A DNA stretch of 64,000 bases from Acholeplasmataceae bacterium. GTDB lineage: Bacteria; Bacillota_I; Bacilli_A; Acholeplasmatales; Acholeplasmataceae. The notes beneath the pieces were generated by a model that was not told the DNA's origin, searched no databases, and worked only from the letters and a program-made list of their open reading frames with translations. Below, one piece after another: positions 9,450-18,941 of this stretch. Numbering within the stretch: position 1 is the stretch's first letter; each line of letters begins with the position of its first letter. Where the stretch lies: assembly GCA_030603805.1 (NCBI GenBank), contig JAUVXD010000003.1:99692-163691 (forward strand). The letters are read 5' to 3'. Made by a program: the position numbers and the translations under genes.

Positions 9450-9477
9450 TTTACATGTAAGCGCTTTAGCGTATAAT
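9450..9477 (+). promoter_or_regulatory. tdh promoter with internal cre-like box
   Basis: -35 TTTACA at 9450-9455, 16-bp spacer, -10 TATAAT at 9472-9477. Within the spacer, TGTAAGCGCTTTAG (9456-9469) matches 12 of 14 positions of the cre pattern and contains the palindrome AGCGCT. A repressor bound there would exclude RNA polymerase, so carbon-catabolite control of threonine breakdown is inferred. Confidence 0.65.
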
Positions 9478-9522
9478 AGAAGTAAAGACACGTAACAATT
9501 AATTAAGGAGAATTTAAAAACA

Positions 9523-10560
9523 ATGGAAATGACAGCTTTCATTAAGGAAACACGAGGACCAGGCTTCAAGATGACGAAAAAGAAGGTTCCTAATGAGCTC
9601 AAGCCGGATGAAGTTTTCATTCAGGTTTTAGCCACGTCAATTTGTGGAACAGATGTACATATTTATAAATGGGATCGCTGGAGTCAAGGTAGAATTAAAC
9701 CACCTCTCACTGTTGGCCATGAATTTTGTGGTAAAGTTTTAGCGATTGGTGATCAAGTGACCAATGTAAGAGTTGGTGATGTCGTTTCAGCGGAAACACA
9801 TATCGTTTGTGGCACATGTGAATTTTGCCAAAGAGGCGAATATCACATTTGTGAAAACACGAAGATTATTGGTGTAGATACAGATGGTTGTTTTGCTGAA
9901 TATGCAAAGATGCCAGCTTATAATTTGATTGTCAATAACTCAAATATCGAACCTAAATATTTATCTATTCAAGAGCCACTTGGCAACGCAGTTCATACGA
10001 TGCTTCATTTTGATATCACTGATAAAACCGTAGCAGTTGTTGGATGTGGTCCTATTGGATTAATGGGTGTGAATATTGCAAAAGCAGTGGGTGCTAAAAA
10101 AATCATTGCTATTGAAATTAATGAATATCGAATCCAATTAGCCAAAGAACTCGGGGCACATGTTGTGATTAATCCAATGAAAGAAAATGTAATTGATCGC
10201 GTATTAGAAGAAACTGGTGGCAAAGGTGTCGATGTTGTTACAGAGTTTTCTGGCAATAAAATGGCGATTGAACAAGCATTTAAATATATTAAACCTGGTG
10301 GTAAAATGTCGATGCTTGGTATCGTCGATTCGAATATTGAAATCGATTTATCCAATGATATCGTCTTTAAAGGTATTACCATTTATGGTGTTGTCGGTCG
10401 TAAAATGTTTCAAACTTGGGACCAAGTAACATTACTTGTTCAAAGTGGGAAACTAGATTTGAATAAAATTGTGACACATACATTTAGACTCACAGAAATG
10501 GAAGAGGCAATGAAAGTGATGATGTCCGGAAACAGTGGAAAAGTCGTACTCATTCCATAA
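9523..10560 (+). CDS. tdh: L-threonine 3-dehydrogenase
   Basis: 345-residue zinc-dependent medium-chain dehydrogenase that oxidises L-threonine to 2-amino-3-ketobutyrate with NAD+. Catalytic zinc ligands are C41 and H66-E67 (GHEFCG). The structural zinc site has C96, C99, C102 and C110. The Rossmann motif GCGPIG is at 174-179. AAGGAG precedes the start. The kbl gene 12 nt downstream completes the threonine-to-glycine pathway. Confidence 0.95.
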   Translation: MEMTAFIKETRGPGFKMTKKKVPNELKPDEVFIQVLATSICGTDVHIYKWDRWSQGRIKPPLTVGHEFCGKVLAIGDQVTNVRVGDVVSAETHIVCGTCEFCQRGEYHICENTKIIGVDTDGCFAEYAKMPAYNLIVNNSNIEPKYLSIQEPLGNAVHTMLHFDITDKTVAVVGCGPIGLMGVNIAKAVGAKKIIAIEINEYRIQLAKELGAHVVINPMKENVIDRVLEETGGKGVDVVTEFSGNKMAIEQAFKYIKPGGKMSMLGIVDSNIEIDLSNDIVFKGITIYGVVGRKMFQTWDQVTLLVQSGKLDLNKIVTHTFRLTEMEEAMKVMMSGNSGKVVLIP

Positions 10561-10572
10561 AAGGGGCGTAAG

Positions 10573-11742
10573 ATGTCAAATTTAGAACAAAAGGTTAATG
10601 AGCTAAAAACAACAGGAGTTTATCGTGAACTACCTGTCAATGAAGGGCCATGTGAAGCGATTATCAGGCTTAATGGTCATGATGTTATCAACTTATCATC
10701 TAACAATTATCTTGGGTTTTCAAACCATCCAAGAATTAAAAAAGCAGCACAAAATGCCATTGAAAAGTATGGTGTCGGTGCAGGCGCAGTCAGAACAATA
10801 GTAGGTAATATGGACATCCATGAAGAACTTGATAGAGTCATTGCTAAGTTCAAACATGAGGAGGCTTGTATTGTCTTTCAATCTGGATTTGCATGCAATG
10901 CAGGTGTGATTCAAGCCATCACAGATAAAGGTGATTTAATTATCTCTGATGAACTCAATCATGCTTCCATCATTGACGGTGTGAGACTTTCTAAGGCCGA
11001 TCGTGCGGTTTATAAGCACTCAGACATGGATGATTTGAAACGTGTTTTAGAAGAAAAAAGAACGCAATACAATCAAGTGTTAATCATCACAGATGGGGTA
11101 TTCTCTATGGATGGTGATATTGCAAAACTACCTGAGATTGTCAAGCTTGCGAAAGCATATAATGCCATGACTTATGTGGATGATGCTCATGGATCAGGTG
11201 TACTGGGTCGCTCAGGTAGAGGCACAGTTGACCATTTTGGTCTTCATGGACAAGTCGATTTCATTATTGGAACACTATCTAAAGCCATTGGTGTTGTTGG
11301 TGGTTATGTCTGTGGCTCAAAGGTGACACGTGAATGGTTGCTTCATCGAGGTAGACCCCTATTATTTTCGACTGCAATGATGCCAGCTGCAGCAGCAGCC
11401 ATCATCGAAGCTTTTAAAATGCTTGAAGAAACAGAAGCATTCACAAATCAACTTTGGGATAATGCAAAGTATTTCAAGTCTAGGCTTAAAAACTTAGGTT
11501 TCGATATTGGAAAGAGTGAAACACCCATCACACCGATTATGGTTGGTGATGAAGCTAAAACAATTGCATTTTCAAAAGAACTTCTCAAACGTGGTGTTTA
11601 TGTTTCAGGTATTGTTTTTCCGACAGTTCAAAGAGGTATGGGTAGAATTAGATGTATGGTTTCCGCATTACATCAAAAAAGTGATTTAGATCGTGCTGTG
11701 GATATTCTCTATCAAACAGCAAAAGACATGCAAATTTTATAG
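10573..11742 (+). CDS. kbl: Glycine C-acetyltransferase (2-amino-3-ketobutyrate CoA ligase)
   Basis: 389-residue PLP enzyme of the alpha-oxoamine synthase family. [12 protein letters not shown] is near residue 42, [10 protein letters not shown] near 203, and the PLP lysine is K237 in GTLSKAIG. It splits 2-amino-3-ketobutyrate with CoA to glycine and acetyl-CoA. The tdh neighbour favours this role over serine palmitoyltransferase or KAPA synthase. It has a strong AAGGGG ribosome binding site. Confidence 0.93.
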   Translation: MSNLEQKVNELKTTGVYRELPVNEGPCEAIIRLNGHDVINLSSNNYLGFSNHPRIKKAAQNAIEKYGVGAGAVRTIVGNMDIHEELDRVIAKFKHEEACIVFQSGFACNAGVIQAITDKGDLIISDELNHASIIDGVRLSKADRAVYKHSDMDDLKRVLEEKRTQYNQVLIITDGVFSMDGDIAKLPEIVKLAKAYNAMTYVDDAHGSGVLGRSGRGTVDHFGLHGQVDFIIGTLSKAIGVVGGYVCGSKVTREWLLHRGRPLLFSTAMMPAAAAAIIEAFKMLEETEAFTNQLWDNAKYFKSRLKNLGFDIGKSETPITPIMVGDEAKTIAFSKELLKRGVYVSGIVFPTVQRGMGRIRCMVSALHQKSDLDRAVDILYQTAKDMQIL

Positions 11743-11827
11743 AAAAATGATGAACTTCAAAGCATCTCATAAAAATATATGATAATATAGTTTTATAAAT
11801 ATGTCATATATTTAAGGGGTGTTTGTC

Positions 11828-13855
11828 ATGAATCAAGAAAAAAATATAAGCAATTCAATCGATAAGGTCCTACCTTTAGGACCTTTTATTGTCGATGAAA
11901 AGCATGCATATAACAGTTACTTAATTCAGGGGAAATCACTCAATATCTTGGTTGATGTCATGCCTATCCAAGTATTAGATTTGCAAAAAACTGCCATTCA
12001 AAAGACAATTGAAATCAATCTATTAACACATATCATCATTCATGGGATGCATATGAGTTCCATTAATACCATGATTGAACTGATTGACGAAGGATTTAAA
12101 GGCATCATCATCACTAATGCCTTTTTTGCTAGACAAATTAAAAATGCCCAACTACCTGTAGAGATTTTAACCATTGAATCTATGAATTATAAATGGGTTT
12201 TTGATAAAAAAGTCATCATGAATTTCATACCGATGGTTTTTCTACCTTATCCAGAGATGTTTATGACCTATCTTCAACCACTAGAAACTCTTTTTTCATC
12301 TAAACTTTATTCCAATTATTATGAAGATTCGAAAAACATCACCCTAGATTATTTGAAACAAAGCATCTTTGATTATCATAAAGATAACATGCCAACCACT
12401 GAGTTTGTCAGGATCCCCTTAAGAGTTATTGATAAATTTGAAATCTCTCATATTTATCCACTCATGGGGCACATAATTCCCGAAAATGACATCGATCAAA
12501 TCACGGACTACTTACTTAAAATGGATTTTTATAATACCTATGTTGTTTACAAATTCAACGAAGCGCATGAAAAAGAAATCAATTTTATTGAAGTCATTAA
12601 TCATATGATTTTAAAATTAGAGCAGTATATTCCAAGAATCGAGATACTCAATACACTGATAGGAACACCTTTTTCACTGGATTCTAACACCTTACAACTC
12701 AAGAAATCCACGTTATCCGGATACAAATTATGGCATGGATTTTTCGAACACATCTATATTAAGAAAGGCATTTCATGGTTATCTATTTTAGAACCGATGG
12801 TCAACCGGTACGCAGAGCATCACTCCATTGAACTTCCCAATATTTTTCAGTCTCAAATCTTAGGTTTGACTGAGACACAAAAGAAACTTGAACTTGAAAA
12901 AGCCGATCTAGAGATCAAACTCAAAGAACTTAAAGATCAAGCAGATCAAGCAAGAGATGAAATACTCAAGTGTCCCATTACCCATCTTTATTACACTGAG
13001 GTACTCAAAAGAATGTTATCTCATGATATGACAGAATCTAAATCAGATCATGTAGCTTTGGGTTTAGCACTCGTTCAGCTCGATAATTTAAATGAAATTA
13101 ACCGGAAATATGGTAAAGAAACTGGAGATGAAGCGATTCGAAATTTAGCGTATCAAATCGCACAGATTAAAAAAGATGAGAGTCTTATTTTTAAGCAAAA
13201 TGGTCCAGGAATCTATATATATCTTCCAGAAACGAGTATCACAGAGCTGCAAGCTTGTTCTCTTGAACTTAGAAATAGCATCATGAAGTCCGATGTATTT
13301 TTAGAGGACACTTCAGTATCGATTGCGATTGTGACTCAAGATGAAATCATCAAGGATCAACCTGTTGAAGATCAAATCAAAGATCTATTTTCACTTCTAG
13401 AACGGCGGATGATGCTTGCTAAAACTCAAGGTAAAGCATCTATTATAGATCAAACCTTTCAACTTCCTCAAATGGATGAAGGCTCAATTTTACTTGTCGA
13501 TGAAGATGAAGTAAGCAGAAATATGCTCTATCGTATTTTTAATCGCATCCATTTTAGAGTGATGCTCGCAACCTCAGTTAAAGAAGCAATAGAGATTGTT
13601 AATAAGTCACAAATCGATGTCATCATATCAGAAATTAATCTTTCAAAAATTGATGGGTTTACACTTAAGCAAATGCTTAATGAAACCAAAGCATATAAAG
13701 AAATTCCATTCATCATGGTATCCCACAATAAGACTTTAGATAATATCAAACGGGGAAATACTTTGGATGTTGATCTTATATTAGAAAAACCTATTGTTCC
13801 TGATGAACTGATTGGGCATGTGAAACGTTTCAAGGATCGGAAGACGATGCTATGA
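11828..13855 (+). CDS. Diiron-like / degenerate GGDEF / receiver fusion protein
   Basis: 675 residues from ATG 11828, chosen because AAGGGG lies 8 nt upstream; an in-frame GTG at 11819 overlaps that site. Residues 1-340 resemble the metallo-beta-lactamase-fold oxygen-binding diiron domain (the GPFIVDEKHAYNSYLI start), but the metal ligand region reads IIIHGMHMSS rather than HxExDH. A coiled coil follows (about 345-380), then a GGDEF-like domain whose active-site loop reads NGPGI, so cyclase activity is unlikely. The last 120 residues form a receiver with VDEDE and a conserved EKP lysine but Glu at the phospho-acceptor position. A non-enzymatic sensor or scaffold is likely. Its stop overlaps the next start (ATGA). 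Confidence 0.75.
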   Translation: MNQEKNISNSIDKVLPLGPFIVDEKHAYNSYLIQGKSLNILVDVMPIQVLDLQKTAIQKTIEINLLTHIIIHGMHMSSINTMIELIDEGFKGIIITNAFFARQIKNAQLPVEILTIESMNYKWVFDKKVIMNFIPMVFLPYPEMFMTYLQPLETLFSSKLYSNYYEDSKNITLDYLKQSIFDYHKDNMPTTEFVRIPLRVIDKFEISHIYPLMGHIIPENDIDQITDYLLKMDFYNTYVVYKFNEAHEKEINFIEVINHMILKLEQYIPRIEILNTLIGTPFSLDSNTLQLKKSTLSGYKLWHGFFEHIYIKKGISWLSILEPMVNRYAEHHSIELPNIFQSQILGLTETQKKLELEKADLEIKLKELKDQADQARDEILKCPITHLYYTEVLKRMLSHDMTESKSDHVALGLALVQLDNLNEINRKYGKETGDEAIRNLAYQIAQIKKDESLIFKQNGPGIYIYLPETSITELQACSLELRNSIMKSDVFLEDTSVSIAIVTQDEIIKDQPVEDQIKDLFSLLERRMMLAKTQGKASIIDQTFQLPQMDEGSILLVDEDEVSRNMLYRIFNRIHFRVMLATSVKEAIEIVNKSQIDVIISEINLSKIDGFTLKQMLNETKAYKEIPFIMVSHNKTLDNIKRGNTLDVDLILEKPIVPDELIGHVKRFKDRKTML

Positions 13856-16683
13856 CAGAACGACATGCACTCATCATTTTAATAGGTTTTGTCTTGGTTG
13901 CACTTTTTTTGGTCATCTTAATCATTTATCAAAAATGGATTAACCAAAGACAAATTCAATTACAAGGTCTTGCAAGGGATTATTTATTTAAGAAATACTT
14001 CGATTCAGAAGATGTTTTTATGCCTTTTTCTGGCAAGTTCTTTTTTGATGCCTATATTGATATTGAAACACAAATTCAAATCGAACCTTCTGTTAGAGAA
14101 CGTGTGATTACAGATTTATTGATGACAAGATTTTGCAAAAATCAGTTCAAAAAGTTGTCGAGCATAAGTCCAAACAAACGGAAAATAGCAGCGTTTTACA
14201 TTGGAGCATTGGAATCAAAACTGGCAATTGATGCTTTGAAGTCTAGGATACTTATAGAAAAAAACGATAGTGTTCGGTTTTATTTAATCTATCAACTGAA
14301 AAAGCACATGTCTAAAGTTGTTTTTGATTCAGTTATGGAATCGCTTGTTGGTTCAAGTGTTATCTATCAACGTTGGATTCGCACATTACTAAACAATGAA
14401 TACATCAATATTAAAAACTATCTACACACTTATATGAATCGAAATGAAAAAGAGATAGTTTTATGCTTACTTGAACTTTCCTCAAAACATTCTGATTTAC
14501 AACTAATGCAGTATGCTTTAGATATTTTTAATCAACTAAATCATAGTTTAGATATTAGACAAAATGCACTCAATGCAGTTTCAAAAATGCACCCTGATCA
14601 AGTTTTTAAGGAAGATTATTATCGACATGAACTTGAAGAGGTTAGAAGTATCGCTATCAAAGCTGGCGCTGAAGTCGTTAGGAAAGAGACATTAAACACC
14701 CTAGTTTCACTCGTGAGCGGAGAATCATTAGATGATGACATCGTCGAATCACTTTCAAAAATCACCTATGAATCTAAAAATTTACTACTCTATCTTGTAG
14801 AATCCTATCAAAAAGTTACCAATCTTAATCAAAGAAGAGTTTATGCAAAAGTATTAGCACATCGCATCGATTATTTGGTTCTGAAACTGAAAAGTGATGG
14901 ATTAACTTATGTCAAACAAATTCTTGATGATATCTTAGCACTTCATATCGTCGAAGATTTCATTGATTTTGTGAATAAGAATAAAGATTTACTTGTAGAG
15001 AAAGATTTGCTTGGTCTAATTAAAAAACATATGGTTAAAGATGATTACTTATTAAATCAATTTTCGATTTATTTAGATCAAACGATTCTATCAAAATTAG
15101 GAATGATGAAAATGGCTCAACCCATCATTCCTAGAGAAAAAGCACCTGTAGAAAAGAATAAAATTGTTTTCATCATCTCTTGGATTACATTTGCATGCCT
15201 CATTTTTCCTTTGATATTCTTCCTTTCTAATTTCAATGATATTTTTTCTGGAAATATCCCTGTTTTTACATCTTTAGTAGTTCATGTCAATAGGTACTTA
15301 GTTATATACTTTTTAAGTGTGAACTCAATATATCTCTTATTACTACTGCTCTCCATCAAAGGATCTAAGGATAGGCTTGATTTATGGCAAATCAAAAAAC
15401 AAACCTTGCTTTTTGAGCATGATTTGTTGCCTTCCATCTCAATTATTGCACCTGCTTACAATGAAGAGCTTTCAATCATAGAAAGTATTACATCACTCCT
15501 CAATTTGAAATATCCAAAATATGAAGTGATTGTCGTTAATGATGGTTCGAAAGATCATACCATCGATGTTTTAATTGAACACTTTAAGTTAGAAAGAAAA
15601 CATCCATTTTTTAAGGAACGTATTAAAACAAGACCACTTCGTGGGGTTTATGTGAATAAATTAATTCCGAATCTCATCGTCATTGATAAAGTCAATGGTG
15701 GTAAAGCTGATGCATTAAATTTAGGCATCAATGCAGCTAAAAATGATTATATTTGTGGGATTGATGCAGATTCACTTCTTGAAGAAGATGCACTTCTAAA
15801 ATTGACCAGTATCACTTTAGACAGTACAGTTGAACATATTGCATTAGGTGGTAATATTGTTCCTGTCAATGGTTGTGTGGTTGATAAAGGTAAAATTGAT
15901 CACCAAGGACTTGGAAAAAAAGAAATCGTTAGATTTCAAACGCTTGAATACTTAAGAGCTTTTACAACAGGTCGTATTGGATGGGCAAAGCTTAGAAGTT
16001 TGATGATCATCTCAGGCGCTTTTGGTCTTTTTAATCGAAAGTCTTTAATTGATACAGGGGGTTATTTAACCATTAGTGGGCAGCTTAAAAAAGACACAGT
16101 GGGAGAAGATATGGAACTTGTGGTTAGACTCACTCACCAAGCCCTCTTAAAGAAGAAAAAATATCGTGTTGAATATGTTCATCATGCAAATTGCTATACT
16201 GAACTTCCTTCAGATTTAAAAACTTTACTTAAGCAGCGTAATAGATGGCAACGTGGATTACTAGATATCTTAAGTTATCATAGAAGTATGCTCTTTAATC
16301 CTAGATACAAGCAACCAGGACTCATTGCTTTCCCCTATTTTTTCATTTATGAAATGATTGGACCTTTCTTGGAAATGATTGGGTATCTCGCATTAATTGC
16401 AGGCTTACTCTTAGGTATATTAAATACAGGGCTTGTGTTATTACTCATAGCAGTGACCATAGGTTATGGTATGGTGATTTCGCTTTTCTCCCTTTGGATT
16501 GCAGAACGTAAAAACCAATTTTATAGCAACAAAGAAACGATGATTTTAATCTTTACAGCTATACTTGAGAACTTTGGCTATAGACAATTGATGAGTTTGC
16601 ATCGTGTGGCATCCACGTTTTCAGCGATTCGAGAAAAAGGTGCATGGGGCACACAAAAAAGACAAGGCTTTGTCAAACAATAG
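13852..16683 (+). CDS. Family 2 glycosyltransferase with helical-repeat N-terminus
   Basis: 943 residues. There is one N-terminal membrane segment (about 6-26), then roughly 350 residues that look like HEAT-type helical repeats, two membrane segments (about 430-455 and 470-495), a GT2 domain and about three C-terminal membrane segments. GT2 motifs are IAPAYNEE, VVNDGSKD, the GGKADALN donor loop, DADS, GEDMEL and QRNRWQRG (QxxRW), the pattern of processive cellulose/poly-N-acetylglucosamine synthases. It probably exports a polysaccharide. It lies between two GGDEF-related genes, which suggests control by a nucleotide signal, but no PilZ domain is evident. The repeat N-terminus is atypical. Confidence 0.8.
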   Translation: MTERHALIILIGFVLVALFLVILIIYQKWINQRQIQLQGLARDYLFKKYFDSEDVFMPFSGKFFFDAYIDIETQIQIEPSVRERVITDLLMTRFCKNQFKKLSSISPNKRKIAAFYIGALESKLAIDALKSRILIEKNDSVRFYLIYQLKKHMSKVVFDSVMESLVGSSVIYQRWIRTLLNNEYINIKNYLHTYMNRNEKEIVLCLLELSSKHSDLQLMQYALDIFNQLNHSLDIRQNALNAVSKMHPDQVFKEDYYRHELEEVRSIAIKAGAEVVRKETLNTLVSLVSGESLDDDIVESLSKITYESKNLLLYLVESYQKVTNLNQRRVYAKVLAHRIDYLVLKLKSDGLTYVKQILDDILALHIVEDFIDFVNKNKDLLVEKDLLGLIKKHMVKDDYLLNQFSIYLDQTILSKLGMMKMAQPIIPREKAPVEKNKIVFIISWITFACLIFPLIFFLSNFNDIFSGNIPVFTSLVVHVNRYLVIYFLSVNSIYLLLLLLSIKGSKDRLDLWQIKKQTLLFEHDLLPSISIIAPAYNEELSIIESITSLLNLKYPKYEVIVVNDGSKDHTIDVLIEHFKLERKHPFFKERIKTRPLRGVYVNKLIPNLIVIDKVNGGKADALNLGINAAKNDYICGIDADSLLEEDALLKLTSITLDSTVEHIALGGNIVPVNGCVVDKGKIDHQGLGKKEIVRFQTLEYLRAFTTGRIGWAKLRSLMIISGAFGLFNRKSLIDTGGYLTISGQLKKDTVGEDMELVVRLTHQALLKKKKYRVEYVHHANCYTELPSDLKTLLKQRNRWQRGLLDILSYHRSMLFNPRYKQPGLIAFPYFFIYEMIGPFLEMIGYLALIAGLLLGILNTGLVLLLIAVTIGYGMVISLFSLWIAERKNQFYSNKETMILIFTAILENFGYRQLMSLHRVASTFSAIREKGAWGTQKRQGFVKQ

Positions 16684-16691
16684 GAGCATAT

Positions 16692-17588
16692 ATGAAATCA
16701 CTACCTTTAATGAAACAACTCTTTGAATCATTTCATGAGGCGATCTATATCGTTGATTCACAAAGAAGAATTCTTTATTTTAATCCGGTTGCAACAGAGA
16801 TATCAGGGTTTTCTCAGGGAGAAACCGAAGGATTTTTCTGTTTTGATAATATGTTAAATCATATTGATCAAGCGGGTAAAAATTTATGTATTGATGGATG
16901 CCCTTTAGTCGATGCTATTTATCATAATCGAGTTGAGGATCATATGGTATTTCTTCATCATAAAGCAGGACACCGTGTTAAGGTTCATGTTAGAGCTATT
17001 CCAATTGTTGAAGAGGATCAAGTTGTCGGCGCAATTGAAGTATTTACCAATGAATCAGCAAAGAATCTGATTGAAGAAGAATTAAACATTAAAGATCGAC
17101 TTTTGATGATAGATCCTTTAACATCACTGTTTAATCGCCGGTTTCTAGATGAAAGATTAACTCATATCATTGATGAATCAAATGATAAGACGTATGGTGT
17201 ATTATTTTTTGATATTGATAATTTTAAATCAATTAATGATGTTTTTGGTCATCTTTATGGAGATGAAATCTTAAAAGTCGTTGCAAAAACAATTCAGTTA
17301 AATTTAAAAGATACAGATTTTGTGATTAGATTTGGTGGAGAAGAAATGATTGCTATATTGCCAGATGTGACGCAAATCACATTATTTCAAATTGCTGAGG
17401 TTTTAAGACAACTCATTCATCAAACCAAACCAAGACTGCCAGAGCATGATTATCAAATGAGTGTCTCTATTGGCGCAACAATACTTAAAAACGATGAATC
17501 TTTAACCGATGCGATTCATCGCGCGGATCAAGCGATGTATCAGGCTAAAAAAACAGGAAAAGATCGAACCATTTATTTAGAGTCATAA
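16692..17588 (+). CDS. PAS-GGDEF diguanylate cyclase
   Basis: 298 residues from ATG 16692 with AGGAG 5 nt upstream; the longer in-frame reading overlaps the glycosyltransferase. The PAS domain (about 5-125) contains a LCIDGCPL cysteine pair. The GGDEF domain starts at DPLTSLFNRR, has FFDIDNFKSIND and an active loop FGGEEM, compatible with synthesis of cyclic di-GMP. No RxxD inhibitory site is obvious. Together with the preceding fusion protein and glycosyltransferase it forms a likely polysaccharide-control operon. Confidence 0.88.
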   Translation: MKSLPLMKQLFESFHEAIYIVDSQRRILYFNPVATEISGFSQGETEGFFCFDNMLNHIDQAGKNLCIDGCPLVDAIYHNRVEDHMVFLHHKAGHRVKVHVRAIPIVEEDQVVGAIEVFTNESAKNLIEEELNIKDRLLMIDPLTSLFNRRFLDERLTHIIDESNDKTYGVLFFDIDNFKSINDVFGHLYGDEILKVVAKTIQLNLKDTDFVIRFGGEEMIAILPDVTQITLFQIAEVLRQLIHQTKPRLPEHDYQMSVSIGATILKNDESLTDAIHRADQAMYQAKKTGKDRTIYLES

Positions 17589-17634
17589 AATATTTGATAT
17601 GATGAATATGAGAGTATAGAAAAGGTGACATGAC

Positions 17635-18876
17635 ATGGACCAAATTAAGCGATTTGATTTAGATAAAAAACCTTTGAAGGAAAAGTTTTTTTTAACACCA
17701 TTAGCTTATTTGTTAAGCTTTCCCTCGGTTTGGAAACGAAAACTTAAAATTAATAAAGTGAGTATGAAAGGCTTAAAGCCCCCTTATATATTACTTTGTA
17801 CACATCACGCTTTCATCGATTTTAAAGTCACAACCGCTGCCATTTTTCCAAATCGCGCGAATTATATTGTTGCAATCGATGGTTTTATTGGTCGAGAGTG
17901 GTTACTCAGAAATGTAGGTGGCATTTGTAAACGAAAATTTACCAATGACATAAAACTATTTAAACAAATCAAATATGCTTTAGAAGAACTTAAATATATC
18001 GTTGCCATATATCCTGAAGCAAGATATTCACTGTGTGGAACAACAGCCATTTTGCCTGAATCACTTGGAAAAATGGTGAAGGTATTAAAGCATCCAGTTG
18101 TTGTCTTAAATATGCATGGTGACTACTTAACGCAACCTGTATGGAATCTATCCATGAGAAGAGTACCACTTGCTGCAGATATGACACAAATCATCACCAA
18201 AGATGAAATAAACTTTCTTTCTGTTGATGAAATCAATAGAAGAATCAATCAAGCATTCATCTATGATGAATATCAGTGGCAAAAAGACAATCAAATCAAG
18301 ATTGATTTTAAACATCGTGCAAAAGGACTGCATCAAGTTTTATATCAATGTCCAAGTTGCAAGACTGAACATCAAATGAATTCTGATTTAGATAAAATTT
18401 GGTGTGATTCTTGCGGTAAAACCTATCATATGGACGTTTATGGAGAACTACACGCTGAACAAGGGGTTACTGAATTTAGTCATATTCCTGATTGGTATGA
18501 GTTTGAAAGAGCTTGGGTCAAAGATGAGATTTTGTCTGGAAAGTACTATTTTGAAGATGAAGTTTATATTGAAACTCTGCCCAATAGTCAAGGCTATATC
18601 CCGCTTGGAAATGGGAAACTCATTCATAACAATCAAGGATTTGTTCTTACAGGTGATGAACTTGGAAAACCTTTGAACTTAGTTAAGGAACCCTTATCTT
18701 TATATTCACTTCATATCGAATATAATTATTTAGGGAAAAAAGGGGATTGTATTGATTTATCAACCTTAAATGATACCTATTATATCTACCCTTTAAACAA
18801 GAAAAACGTGGTTACAAAGCTTCATTTTGCAGTAGAAGAACTCTATAAAATCGAAAAAGGAAAAGTTAAGAATTAA
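17635..18876 (+). CDS. PlsC-type acyltransferase with C-terminal zinc ribbon (copy 2)
   Basis: 413 residues, paralogue of the protein at 8295-9443 with the same architecture. HX4D is H57-D62 and the phosphate motif reads YPEA (126-129) instead of FPEG. The zinc ribbon uses C239, C242, C257 and C260 and is followed by a longer tail. A lipid acyltransferase at the membrane is likely. The altered YPEA motif suggests a different acceptor from copy 1. It is closed by a strong terminator. Confidence 0.78.
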   Translation: MDQIKRFDLDKKPLKEKFFLTPLAYLLSFPSVWKRKLKINKVSMKGLKPPYILLCTHHAFIDFKVTTAAIFPNRANYIVAIDGFIGREWLLRNVGGICKRKFTNDIKLFKQIKYALEELKYIVAIYPEARYSLCGTTAILPESLGKMVKVLKHPVVVLNMHGDYLTQPVWNLSMRRVPLAADMTQIITKDEINFLSVDEINRRINQAFIYDEYQWQKDNQIKIDFKHRAKGLHQVLYQCPSCKTEHQMNSDLDKIWCDSCGKTYHMDVYGELHAEQGVTEFSHIPDWYEFERAWVKDEILSGKYYFEDEVYIETLPNSQGYIPLGNGKLIHNNQGFVLTGDELGKPLNLVKEPLSLYSLHIEYNYLGKKGDCIDLSTLNDTYYIYPLNKKNVVTKLHFAVEELYKIEKGKVKN

Positions 18877-18890
18877 GCAATATTTTCATC

Positions 18891-18914
18891 AAGGGCACAT
18901 GCCCTTTTCTTTTT
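18891..18914 (+). terminator. Intrinsic terminator
   Basis: AAGGGCA and TGCCCTT arms with a 2-nt centre, followed by TTCTTTTT. It ends the second acyltransferase transcript. Confidence 0.88.
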
Positions 18915-18917
18915 ACA

Positions 18918-18926
18918 TGATATAAT
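18918..18926 (+). promoter_or_regulatory. Extended -10 promoter for the RNA methyltransferase
   Basis: TGATATAAT is a consensus extended -10 element 15 nt upstream of the preferred start; no convincing -35 is visible. Confidence 0.6.
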
Positions 18927-18941
18927 ATTTAAGAGGTGTCT

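Noticed and set aside
10005..10382. 125-residue minus-strand reading frame
   Set aside because: Antisense shadow of tdh.
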